DNA from: Anaerolinea thermophila
GTDB taxonomy: Bacteria > Chloroflexota > Anaerolineae > Anaerolineales > Villigracilaceae
Length of the DNA: 13,978 bases
Assembly (NCBI GenBank): GCA_020722305.1
Contig: DYLB01000041.1
Span: forward strand, 1-13,978
Direction of reading: 5' to 3'
Shown: positions 1 through 6,073 of the stretch, in pieces
Layout: every line of letters starts with the position of its first letter
Position numbering within the stretch: the first letter of the stretch is position 1
The notes under the pieces: generated by a model
The model's input: the letters and a program-made list of their open reading frames with translations, nothing else
Databases searched by the model: none
What the model was told of the DNA's origin: nothing
Position numbers and translations under genes: made by a program

Positions 1-238
1 TGGGACAGAGACCGAGATAGTCATGCGCCATGATGCCCGCCATCAGTTGTCGGGCGAAGTGGTCCGAAAAATACGAGGCCACCGACCCATCCACGAGACG
101 GGTGAACGTCTCGAAATCCAGGCCGAGATCGTTGATGGCGTAGTCATACGCCTCCTTGATTACGGCCTGGAACGTCTTGTCGGGCCGCGTCTTGGCGAAT
201 TTCGACACGCCGCCCGAAATGGCATACACAGGTCTCAT
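1..238 (-). CDS. Thiolase-family protein, 5' part only
   Basis: The visible part is the first 79 codons of a gene that runs off the left edge. The start is the ATG whose first base is at 238. It is preceded by an excellent Shine-Dalgarno (AAAGGAGGAT, 246-255 on the complement). The N-terminus begins MRPVYAISGGVSKFAK, followed by the stretches SVASYFSDHFARQLMAG and HDYLGLCP. This pattern matches the N-terminal domain of the SCP2-like acetyl-CoA acetyltransferase/thiolase family, which makes or cleaves beta-ketoacyl-CoA in the cytoplasm. The catalytic cysteine and histidines would lie further left, so activity cannot be judged. Its promoter is divergent from that of the citE-like operon, which fits a shared acyl-CoA role (inference). 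Family assignment is fairly confident; substrate is unknown. Confidence 0.72.
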   Translation of the reverse strand, partial: MRPVYAISGGVSKFAKTRPDKTFQAVIKEAYDYAINDLGLDFETFTRLVDGSVASYFSDHFARQLMAGIMAHDYLGLCP

Positions 239-289
239 AACAATGATCCTCCTTTGGTTGATCGAAAGTGCAGGGTTGACGACAAGATT

Positions 290-318
290 ATTATCCCAAA
301 AAGTCGGCGGTGTAACAA
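290..318 (-). promoter_or_regulatory. Promoter of the leftward thiolase gene
   Basis: On the complement a -35 box TTGTTA (313-318) and a -10 box GATAAT (290-295) are separated by exactly 17 bases. The -10 lies about 50 bases before the thiolase start. It is close to the sigma-70 consensus, but no experimental data support it. Confidence 0.55.
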
Positions 319-325
319 CTGTCAT

Positions 326-354
326 TTGTCACCAACAATTGGGAAGTTTATGTT
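326..354 (+). promoter_or_regulatory. Promoter of the rightward citE-like operon
   Basis: A -35 box TTGTCA (326-331) and a -10 box TATGTT (349-354) are 17 bases apart. Transcription would start near 361, giving a leader of about 26 bases that contains GGAGGAG (379-385) just before the ATG at 387. The two divergent promoters lie side by side within the 148-base gap, so one regulator could control both. Confidence 0.5.
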
Positions 355-386
355 AAAGTGGTAATATCATATCACACTGGAGGAGT

Positions 387-1256
387 ATGCACTCACGACG
401 CGCCCTGCTCTACGTCCCCGGCGATGACCGGAACAAGATCGAAAAAGCCCTCACCTTCGGGGTAGACAGCATCTGCCTCGACATGGAAGACGGCGTAGCC
501 CTCAACCGCAAGGAAGCCGCCCGGATCAACATCCCCAAGGCCCTGCGGGAACTGAATTTCGGCGCGGCCGAAAAACTGGCGCGGATCAACGCGGTCGGTT
601 CGGGGCTGGAAGAGGCCGATTTAACGGCGGCCCTGCCCGCCCGTCCGGATGGGATCGTCATCCCCAAGGTCGAGGCGCTGGACCAGGTCCGGTGGGCGGC
701 GGAGATCATCGAAGCCGCGGAACTGTCCAACGGCTGGCCGGTCAACTCGATCCGCATCCTGATCGGGGTCGAGACAGCCAGGGGCATCCTGAACCTGAAG
801 GAGATCGCCTCGCACCCCCGCCTGGACGGGATCATCTTCGGGGCCGAGGATTACGCCGCCAGCATCGGCGCGGTCCGCTCGCGCAACGGTTGGGAGGTGC
901 TTTATGCCCGCAGCGCCATCGTGACGGCCTGTGCCGCTTATGAGTTGCAGGCGATAGACATGGTTTCGATTGACTTCAAGGACGTGGTCAACCTGAAGAT
1001 CGAGGCGGCCCAGGGCGCGGCGATGGGTTTCAGCGGCAAGCAGGTCATCCACCCGGCGCAGGTGGGACCGGTGCAGGAGGCCTTCACCCCGTCGGACGAG
1101 GCGATTGCCCACGCCCAACGGGTGGTCGAGACGTTCCAGGCCAGCCAGCGCGAGGGCAAAGGCGCCTATGCCCTCGACGGTAAAATGATTGACCGCCCAT
1201 TGCTCAAGCAGGCCGAAAAGGTGCTGGCGCGGGCGCGGGCGGCTGGAAAGGTGTGA
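387..1256 (+). CDS. HpcH/HpaI aldolase family, CitE-like acyl-CoA lyase
   Basis: A 289-residue TIM-barrel enzyme of the CitE/malyl-CoA lyase type, which cleaves or forms C-C bonds of CoA thioesters such as citramalyl-, malyl- or methylmalyl-CoA using a divalent metal. Visible hallmarks are RALLYVPGDDRNKIEKA near the N-terminus, CLDMEDGVA (30-38), Arg66 in ARINAVGSG, VIPKVE (91-96), and the presumed metal ligands Glu129 in GVETARG and Asp155 in FGAEDYAASIG. GFSGKQVIHPAQV (214-226) follows near the C-terminus. Length is normal for stand-alone bacterial members; the substrate is not deducible. The start has GGAGGAG immediately upstream, although spacing is short. It is the first gene of an operon with the small gene at 1258 and the SDR at 1658, and it faces away from a thiolase gene. 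Confidence 0.88.
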   Translation: MHSRRALLYVPGDDRNKIEKALTFGVDSICLDMEDGVALNRKEAARINIPKALRELNFGAAEKLARINAVGSGLEEADLTAALPARPDGIVIPKVEALDQVRWAAEIIEAAELSNGWPVNSIRILIGVETARGILNLKEIASHPRLDGIIFGAEDYAASIGAVRSRNGWEVLYARSAIVTACAAYELQAIDMVSIDFKDVVNLKIEAAQGAAMGFSGKQVIHPAQVGPVQEAFTPSDEAIAHAQRVVETFQASQREGKGAYALDGKMIDRPLLKQAEKVLARARAAGKV

Positions 1257-1257
1257 C

Positions 1258-1590
1258 ATGAAACCCAAACTGCAAGCCATCATGAACCTGGACGAAGGCG
1301 AAGAGATCGTCGGCGGCTGGGCCACGCCGCACATCCCCGGCACGGGCATCTACAAACTGCTGGCAAAACAACGCAAAGACGGGGTGATCGAATGGGCGCA
1401 TTTCGTCCAGCGGGATAACGGACTCAAGGATCGGGTCATGCGCGGCGAAGTGGAGAACCGCGCCAGGCTCGACGAGGTGCTCGAAATCTCGAACCGCAAC
1501 CTGAAAAAGATCTTCGGCGTAACCTTGCAGTCAACCGGTTACGACGTCTATTCGCTGGACGGGAAGAAAGCCCCTTCGACGAAACATTGA
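1258..1590 (+). CDS. Hypothetical protein, 110 residues
   Basis: I do not recognise this protein. The ATG at 1258 follows the citE-like stop codon after a single base, so translation is probably coupled; GGAAAGG lies just upstream. The same frame stays open upstream, but that part overlaps the citE-like gene and reads as a shadow. The protein is soluble-looking and charged, with no signal peptide, membrane segment or cysteines. A Gly/Pro-rich segment (GGWATPHIPGTGIYKLLAKQ, 19-38) is followed by a probably helical, Arg/Glu/Asn-rich middle (residues 52-85) and a short basic tail. The tight placement suggests a small partner or accessory subunit for the CoA lyase or SDR; this is inference from context only. 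Confidence 0.75.
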   Translation: MKPKLQAIMNLDEGEEIVGGWATPHIPGTGIYKLLAKQRKDGVIEWAHFVQRDNGLKDRVMRGEVENRARLDEVLEISNRNLKKIFGVTLQSTGYDVYSLDGKKAPSTKH

Positions 1591-1622
1591 ACGGCGATGG
1601 CGTACAAGAAGGAAATTGCGTA

Positions 1623-1643
1623 GTGCAAATTGCCAATTTGCAC
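1623..1643 (+). repeat. Perfect inverted repeat before the SDR gene
   Basis: Arms GTGCAAATT (1623-1631) and AATTTGCAC (1635-1643) are perfectly complementary around the spacer GCC. The repeat lies in the 67-base gap between the hypothetical gene and the SDR, ending four bases before the SDR Shine-Dalgarno (AGGAG, 1647-1651). It may be an operator, an mRNA hairpin that tunes SDR translation, or a processing site. It is AT-rich and has no U-tract, so a terminator is unlikely. Confidence 0.6.
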
Positions 1644-1657
1644 CACAGGAGAACAGT

Positions 1658-2437
1658 ATGGCAGGAAGACTCCAGGACAAAATTGCCATCATCACCGGTG
1701 CTACTTCCGGCATCGGCGAGGCCACGGCCAAATTATTCGCCGCCGAGGGTGCGAAAGTTGTTGTTACGGGACGCAGGCAGGATCGCGGCGAGAAGGTCGA
1801 ATCCGCGATCCAGGCTGTGGGAGGCGTCTGCCGGTTCGTCCAGGCGGATCACACCGACCCGGCGGCCTGCTCCCGCGTCGTTGAGCGGACCCTGGCCGAG
1901 TTCGGGCGCGTGGACATCCTGTTCAACAATGCCGGCATCGTCACCAGCGGCACGGCGGAAACTGTCAGTGAGGAGGCCTGGGCGCAGACCCTCGCCATCA
2001 ACGTGACCGCCGTCTGGCGCATGTCGCGGCTGGTCATCCCGGTCATGCGCGCCCAGGGCAAGGGCGTCATCGTCAACAACGCCTCGGATTGGGCCGTGGT
2101 CGGGGCGCGGGAGGCGCTGCCTTACGCGGTCAGCAAGGGCGCGGTGGCCCAGATGACCCGTTCGATGGCACTCGACCACGCCCATGAGGGCATTCGGGTC
2201 AACGCGGTTTGCCCGGGGGATACGTTCGTCGAGCGCTGGGTGGAATCAGGCTATTTCGTAGGATCAGGCCCGGTGACACGGGAGCAGGCCCTGGCTGAGT
2301 CCGCCGCGACCATCCCGATGAAACGGTTCGCCCATCCCGAAGAGATCGCCCGGGCAGTGCTGTTCCTCGCCTCGGACGAGTCATCCTTCATCACCGGGCA
2401 TTTGCTTTTGGTTGACGGGGGCAATACGGCGCAATAA
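1658..2437 (+). CDS. Short-chain dehydrogenase/reductase (SDR family)
   Basis: A 259-residue classical SDR, an NAD(P)-dependent oxidoreductase of alcohols or ketones. The Rossmann motif TGATSGIG (13-20) opens the protein. It is followed by the NNAG motif (90-93) and the catalytic set Ser143, Tyr156 and Lys160 (YAVSK), with the usual 13-residue Ser-Tyr spacing. Then come the family's PG motif (VNAVCPGD) and the C-terminal ITGHLLLVDGG. Two arginines at the end of the second strand (VTGRR) hint at NADP preference (inference). The start is the ATG at 1658, with AGGAG six bases upstream; an in-frame ATG at 1616 has no such site. It is the last gene of the citE-like operon and could reduce or oxidise a 3-hydroxyacyl/3-ketoacyl compound, but the substrate is not determined. 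Confidence 0.9.
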   Translation: MAGRLQDKIAIITGATSGIGEATAKLFAAEGAKVVVTGRRQDRGEKVESAIQAVGGVCRFVQADHTDPAACSRVVERTLAEFGRVDILFNNAGIVTSGTAETVSEEAWAQTLAINVTAVWRMSRLVIPVMRAQGKGVIVNNASDWAVVGAREALPYAVSKGAVAQMTRSMALDHAHEGIRVNAVCPGDTFVERWVESGYFVGSGPVTREQALAESAATIPMKRFAHPEEIARAVLFLASDESSFITGHLLLVDGGNTAQ

Positions 2438-2440
2438 GCA

Positions 2441-2460
2441 GGGCGGGCGCCGGCCCGCCC
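2441..2460. terminator. GC hairpin between convergent genes
   Basis: Arms GGGCGGGC (2441-2448) and GCCCGCCC (2453-2460) form an 8-bp all-GC stem with a four-base loop. It sits just after the SDR stop and before the end of hutU read from the other strand. Neither side has a good U-tract, so this is an atypical, possibly bidirectional terminator. A short CTACTCT tandem repeat follows on the plus strand. Confidence 0.5.
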
Positions 2461-2477
2461 CAACTACTCTCTACTCT

Positions 2478-4130
2478 CTACTTCCGCATTGGCATCTTGA
2501 TTCCATGACGTTTGGCGGCGGCAATGGCTTCTTCGTAGCCCGCGTCGGCGTGACGGACGATGCCTATGCCCGGGTCGGTGGTCAGCACCCGTTCGAGGCG
2601 GATGGCGGCCTCGGGCGTGCCGTCGGCCACGATCACCTGCCCGGCGTGCTGGCTGTATCCGATCCCGACTCCGCCGCCGTGATGGAACGAGACCCAGGTC
2701 GCCCCGCCCACAGCGTTGATCAGGGCGTTCAGGATGGCCCAATCCGAGATGGCGTCCGAGCCGTCTTTCATGCCTTCGGTTTCGCGGTTGGGCGAGGCCA
2801 CCGAACCGCTGTCGAGGTGGTCACGCCCAATGACGATGGGCGCTTTCAGGCTCCCGTCCGCCACCATCTCGTTGAATTTGAGTCCCGCTTTGGCCCGTTC
2901 GCCGTAGCCCAGCCAGCAGATGCGCGCCGGCAGCCCCTGGAAGGGGACCTTTTCGCGGGCCATCGTCAGCCAGCGGCGCAGGTGGTCGTCTTCGGGGAAG
3001 AGTTCCAGGATGGCCTGGTCGGTTTTGTAGATGTCTTCCGGGTCGCCGGAGAGCGCCACCCAGCGGAAGGGTCCCTTGCCCTCGCAGAACAGCGGGCGGA
3101 TGTAGGCCGGGACGAAGCCGGGGAACTCGAAGGCGTCGGTCACACCGTAATCGAAAGCCTGCTGACGGATATTGTTGCCGTAGTCGAAGACTTCCGCGCC
3201 CTGGCGTTGGAACTCCAGCATAGCCCGGACGTGCTTTGCCATCGAAGCCATAGCCATGTCCTTGTAGCGCTTCGGGTCCGATTTGCGCAGTTCGTCGGCG
3301 GCGGCCACGGATAAACCGGAGGGGACGTACATCAGCGCTTCGTGGGCCGAGGTCTGGTCGGTGACCACATCCGGGATGACGCCGCGCGCCGCCAGCTCGG
3401 AATAGACGTCGGCGGCGTTGCCAATCAGCCCGACCGAAAGCGGACGACCCGCAGCCTGGGCCTCCTCGACCAGCGTCATCGCCTCCTCGAGGGTATCCAC
3501 CACCCGGTCCACGTAGCCGATGGCGCGGCGGCGTTCGGCCCGCTCCGGGTCCACTTCCACGATCAGGCCGACGCCCTCGTTCATAGTGATTGCCAGCGGC
3601 TGCGCGCCGCCCATCCCGCCCAGGCCGGCGGTGAGGACGAATTTACCCTTGAGTGAGGCCCAGCCGCGTTTCTTCGCCAGCGCCCCGAAGGTCTCGTACG
3701 TGCCCTGCAAGATGCCCTGCGTGCCGATGTAGATCCACGACCCGGCGGTCATCTGCCCGTACATGATCAGCCCTTTGGCGGCGAGTTCGTCGAAGTGTTC
3801 CCAGGTGGCCCAGTGCGGCACCAGGTTCGAGTTGGCGATCAGCACTTTCGGCGCATCTTTGTGCGACTTGAAGACGGCCACCGGCTTGCCGGACTGGACC
3901 AGCAGAGTTTCGTCTTCATCCAGATTCTTGAGTGACTCCAGGATGGCGTCGAACGACTCCCAGTCCCGGGCCGCCTGGCCGCGTCCGCCGTAAACGACCA
4001 GTTTCTCCGGGATTTCGGCCACTTCGGGGTCGAGGTTGTTCTGGATCATGCGATAGGGGGCCTCGATCAGCCAGTTCTTGCAGGTGAGTTGCGTCCCGCG
4101 CGGGGCGCGAACGGTACGAGGGGTAGACAT
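2478..4130 (-). CDS. hutU: Urocanate hydratase
   Basis: This enzyme catalyses the second step of histidine degradation, urocanate to 4-imidazolone-5-propionate, with tightly bound NAD+ in the cytosol. The 550-residue length matches the family (about 550-560). Conserved blocks are LVVYGGRGQAARDW, MTAGSWIYIGTQGI (127-140) and the nucleotide-binding TAGLGGMGGAQPLA (167-180). They are followed by ARICWLGYGERAKAG (402-416), which contains Cys405 at the position of the family's essential cysteine, and FHHGGGVGIGYSQHAGQ (482-498). The ATG at 4130 has AAGGAGG at ideal spacing; an upstream in-frame extension begins with TTG and lacks a site. No hutH, hutI or hutG is visible, so the gene is isolated here. 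A MITE-like palindrome lies about 50 bases upstream, where promoter elements would be expected. Confidence 0.96.
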   Translation of the reverse strand: MSTPRTVRAPRGTQLTCKNWLIEAPYRMIQNNLDPEVAEIPEKLVVYGGRGQAARDWESFDAILESLKNLDEDETLLVQSGKPVAVFKSHKDAPKVLIANSNLVPHWATWEHFDELAAKGLIMYGQMTAGSWIYIGTQGILQGTYETFGALAKKRGWASLKGKFVLTAGLGGMGGAQPLAITMNEGVGLIVEVDPERAERRRAIGYVDRVVDTLEEAMTLVEEAQAAGRPLSVGLIGNAADVYSELAARGVIPDVVTDQTSAHEALMYVPSGLSVAAADELRKSDPKRYKDMAMASMAKHVRAMLEFQRQGAEVFDYGNNIRQQAFDYGVTDAFEFPGFVPAYIRPLFCEGKGPFRWVALSGDPEDIYKTDQAILELFPEDDHLRRWLTMAREKVPFQGLPARICWLGYGERAKAGLKFNEMVADGSLKAPIVIGRDHLDSGSVASPNRETEGMKDGSDAISDWAILNALINAVGGATWVSFHHGGGVGIGYSQHAGQVIVADGTPEAAIRLERVLTTDPGIGIVRHADAGYEEAIAAAKRHGIKMPMRK

Positions 4131-4180
4131 AGACGCCTCCTTCTTGGAAATATTCTTCAACCCAATTTAAACCCAATTAT

Positions 4181-4340
4181 GAGTCTACTGCAAAAAGGTC
4201 TTTATCCACAAAGGACACGAAGTACACCAAGGAATTCTGAAAGGTGAAATTCAAAATCTTGAAATTCGGCGCAAGATGATTTCAAAAAAATTCGTGACCT
4301 TCGTGTCCTTAGTGGTTAGAAAAGGTTTTTGCAGCGGAGT
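4181..4340. mobile_element. MITE-like palindromic element
   Basis: About 160 bp with imperfect terminal inverted repeats. The left end reads GAGTCTACTGCAAAAA (4181-4196). The complement of the right end (4326-4341) reads GACTCCGCTGCAAAAA, matching at 13 of 16 positions. The similarity continues inward about 55 bases per arm, including AAGGACACGAAG in both arms. The copies are flanked by CAATTAT at 4174-4180 and again at 4341-4347 (its first C overlaps the right inverted repeat), consistent with a 6-7 bp target duplication. The centre contains the hairpin arms ATCTTG/CAAGAT and two TGAAATTC copies. There is no coding capacity. It separates hutU from the downstream lipoprotein terminator. Confidence 0.6.
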
Positions 4341-4361
4341 CAATTATACGCCGAGTCGAAA

Positions 4362-4389
4362 AGAGTCCACTTTGTACAAAGTGGACTCT
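4362..4389 (-). terminator. Terminator of the Thr/Pro-linker lipoprotein gene
   Basis: A perfect 28-base palindrome begins AGAGTCCACTTTGT and continues with its exact complement. Read leftward it starts 19 bases after the lipoprotein stop codon and runs into CTCTTTTC, a short U-tract. A 12-bp stem with a four-base loop would form. This fits intrinsic termination. Confidence 0.7.
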
Positions 4390-4408
4390 CGGAAATTCAC
4401 CTTACCGT

Positions 4409-5215
4409 CTATTTGAGCAATTCGACCGAGGCACCAATCTCATCCATGACCGGGAAGAGCTCCGCGCTGAATTGTTTGGGAGTAATCAATTGAATGATGA
4501 GCAATTTGCCATTTGCCTGGAAAACCAGGAAGCGCGATTGAACATCCACGGTGCTCCCGGTTGCGGTTGGTGCCTTCTGTTCGGTTTCGATAATCCCGAC
4601 CTCAACTCCGCTGGCGCTGTTGATGATGTTTGCGCCGCTTGTTAATACGGTATGACCATTGTCTTCAAGCGATCCTTCCAGAACACCGGTCACGAAAGCC
4701 ACAGGCATGGTTGATAACGTCTTGTCTTCGAAGGCCGTGACGGTGACATTGGTTGCAAAGCCATTGTAGACGTATTGAGGATCTTCGTTGAGCGCAACCA
4801 CCCGGATCACATTGGGATCGAGCTGTTTGAAAGCCTCGGCAATTTTCGAGAGTTCGGGGTTTGTCTCTGCCAATCCAGAAATTGCTTCGGATAAATCATC
4901 CGCGTTGAGAGGAATAACAATCCACCCTTTTGGCAAGGTCAGTTTGTATTTGTTATCGTAGTCGAAGAACAGGGTGGAATTGTCCTCCAGCGCCTGGGTC
5001 TCTACCCCGGTTGGGACAGGAGTCGGGGTGAGTGTAGGCGTAGGGGTATGGGTCGCTGTGGGGGATGGTGTAACCGTCGGCGAAGGTGTGATGGTTGGGG
5101 TATTCGTCGCAGTGGGTGTGGGCGTGGCGAAAATTGCGTTCGTCATTTCGCAAGAAGCCAGCAAAAAAGCCAGGCTGAAAACCAGAACTGAAATCAAGAA
5201 CAGATGCTTTTTCAT
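4409..5215 (-). CDS. Predicted lipoprotein with Thr/Pro-rich linker
   Basis: A 268-residue exported protein. It starts MKKH, continues with a hydrophobic helix, and has a lipobox LLASC with Cys22 as the lipidated residue. Residues about 30-68 are a low-complexity Thr-Pro-Ser linker in which nearly every second residue is Pro or Thr, probably spanning the envelope. The remaining 200 residues start with YDNKYKLTLPKGWIVIPL, a pattern seen at the beginning of PsbP/DcrB-like domains; that match is tentative. No catalytic motif is visible. AGAGGAGA precedes the ATG, and a perfect GATACGTATC palindrome (5216-5225) sits between the two. Its codon use looks less GC-rich than its neighbours. It has its own terminator and a 254-base upstream gap, so it is probably monocistronic. 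Confidence 0.85.
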   Translation of the reverse strand: MKKHLFLISVLVFSLAFLLASCEMTNAIFATPTPTATNTPTITPSPTVTPSPTATHTPTPTLTPTPVPTGVETQALEDNSTLFFDYDNKYKLTLPKGWIVIPLNADDLSEAISGLAETNPELSKIAEAFKQLDPNVIRVVALNEDPQYVYNGFATNVTVTAFEDKTLSTMPVAFVTGVLEGSLEDNGHTVLTSGANIINSASGVEVGIIETEQKAPTATGSTVDVQSRFLVFQANGKLLIIQLITPKQFSAELFPVMDEIGASVELLK

Positions 5216-5335
5216 GATACGTATCTCCTCTAACCCGCTTTTACGCGTTGTTGTGGCTCAGGATTCTGGGTGAAAATCTCCGGCTTCAACAGATACCAGG
5301 AACTCTCAGGCAGATCCCAAAGACTTGTTGCCCCC

Positions 5336-5341
5336 ATTATA
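5336..5341 (-). promoter_or_regulatory. Possible -10 box for the lipoprotein gene
   Basis: On the complement this reads TATAAT, a perfect consensus, about 120 bases before the lipoprotein start in an AT-rich stretch. The sequence 17 bases upstream (TACCGA) is a poor -35, so the assignment is weak. Nothing else recognisable was seen between 5226 and 5417. Confidence 0.25.
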
Positions 5342-5417
5342 ATAAAATATGGTGAAAATCGGTATATTGTCTTAAGTCACATTTTTCCCATGAGATTCAG
5401 AAATAAATTATGAACAC

Positions 5418-5448
5418 AAAGCCTGCTCCCAGGTGGGATGCAGGCTTT
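5418..5448 (-). terminator. Terminator of the rrf2-family gene
   Basis: Outer arms AAAGCCTGC (5418-5426) and GCAGGCTTT (5440-5448) enclose inner arms TCCCA and TGGGA, giving a long nearly continuous hairpin. It starts 21 bases after the Rrf2 stop read leftward. The 3' arm ends in CTTT and an AT-rich stretch follows, so it is a plausible intrinsic terminator with a modest U-tract. Confidence 0.65.
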
Positions 5449-5469
5449 ATCGGGGCTGTACAAACTTGG

Positions 5470-5892
5470 TCAGGAAGCCTCGGTATGACCATTCTGTGCC
5501 AGCAGGGACGCGAAATTGGTGCCTTTCAGCCGCGTGACCAGTTCTTTCTGGGCTTCGCACCAGACCGGCCTGAGCGGGCAATCGGAATCGAAGATGCACA
5601 CGCCCGTCTCGCCGACGCACTCGTTCAACTGGATCGGGCCATCAATCGCTTCGATGACTTCGAGCAGCGTGATGTCGCCTGGCTCACGCGCCAGCATCAC
5701 GCCGCCGCGCGCCCCGCGTGACGTGTGCAACAACCCGGCAATGGACAACTGCGAAATGATCTTGGCCAGGAACGAAGGCGGGATGTGCTGTTCCTGGGCA
5801 ATCTGGCTGGTGGCAGCGCGTTCCCCCATTCCCTGGCGGGAAAGATGTAAAATAGCTCTCACAGCATAATCGGCTTGTCGGGTGATTTGCAT
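5470..5892 (-). CDS. Rrf2-family transcriptional regulator, probably Fe-S
   Basis: A 140-residue winged-helix regulator. MQITRQADYAVRAILHL is the family N-terminus; IPPSFLAKIISQLSIAGLL (37-55) is the recognition-helix region, followed by the wing SRGARGG. Cysteines at 92, 99, 105 and 112 follow the three-cysteine pattern that holds an Fe-S cluster in IscR/NsrR-type members, plus a fourth. It therefore probably senses iron-sulfur, redox or nitrosative status; the exact signal is unknown. The ATG at 5892 has AAAGAGGT upstream, and an open extension to 6018 runs back across the promoter. A 19-base palindrome in the promoter region suggests autoregulation. No isc/suf genes are adjacent. Confidence 0.92.
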   Translation of the reverse strand: MQITRQADYAVRAILHLSRQGMGERAATSQIAQEQHIPPSFLAKIISQLSIAGLLHTSRGARGGVMLAREPGDITLLEVIEAIDGPIQLNECVGETGVCIFDSDCPLRPVWCEAQKELVTRLKGTNFASLLAQNGHTEAS

Positions 5893-5910
5893 AGCGACCT
5901 CTTTGCTAAT

Positions 5911-5929
5911 ACGGGTAAATTTTACCCGT
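5911..5929. promoter_or_regulatory. Operator palindrome in the rrf2 promoter
   Basis: Arms ACGGGTAAA (5911-5919) and TTTACCCGT (5921-5929) are perfectly complementary around one central base. The palindrome begins two bases after a candidate -10 box, so it covers the expected transcription start. Bound protein would block RNA polymerase. Palindromes of this size at this position are typical of self-regulated Rrf2 genes (family knowledge); binding is inferred. Confidence 0.7.
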
Positions 5930-5931
5930 TT

Positions 5932-5965
5932 ATGATATTTTATTGTGAGATTAATTGCAAGACAA
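5932..5965 (-). promoter_or_regulatory. Promoter of the rrf2-family gene
   Basis: Two overlapping solutions, both with 17-base spacing, are visible on the complement. One is TTGCAA (5955-5960) with TATCAT (5932-5937). The other is TTGTCT (5960-5965) with TAAAAT (5937-5942). The first places the start site inside the adjacent palindrome. Confidence 0.55.
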
Positions 5966-5972
5966 GTGATGG

Positions 5973-5995
5973 AGGTCATAGATAAAATATGACCT
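5973..5995. repeat. Inverted repeat upstream of the rrf2 promoter
   Basis: AGGTCATA (5973-5980) and TATGACCT (5988-5995) are perfect complements separated by seven AT-rich bases. It lies just upstream of the -35 region of rrf2 and downstream of the GC terminator of the next gene. It could be a second regulator site or a weak hairpin. Confidence 0.45.
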
Positions 5996-6020
5996 TTTAC
6001 TCCGATTTGGACGCACAAAG

Positions 6021-6051
6021 GCCGGGGCGGGAGCCATGCTCCCGCCCCGGC
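6021..6051 (-). terminator. Terminator of the toast-rack lipoprotein gene
   Basis: Arms GCCGGGGCGGGAGC (6021-6034) and GCTCCCGCCCCGGC (6038-6051) form a perfect 14-bp stem with a three-base loop. Read leftward it begins 22 bases after the stop codon and is followed by CTTTGTG. It is extremely stable with a short U-tract, so termination is likely. Confidence 0.75.
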
Positions 6052-6073
6052 AAACAGGTCAACGTTCCGAAAG

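Noticed and set aside
2461..2480. CTACTCT tandem copies as a regulatory repeat
   Set aside because: Only about two and a half copies in a convergent gap; too short to support a role.
2412..3314. A 300-codon plus-strand frame opposite hutU
   Set aside because: It overlaps a clear urocanate hydratase and has a composition typical of a reverse-complement shadow.
4131..4160. Longer hutU start at 4160
   Set aside because: The codon is TTG without a ribosome site, whereas the ATG at 4130 has AAGGAGG at ideal spacing and gives the normal protein length.
4984..5128. Tandem-repeat-like GT-rich tract as a possible minisatellite or phase-variation tract
   Set aside because: It encodes the Thr-Pro linker of the lipoprotein; the units vary in length and sequence, and no single-unit tract prone to slippage is seen.
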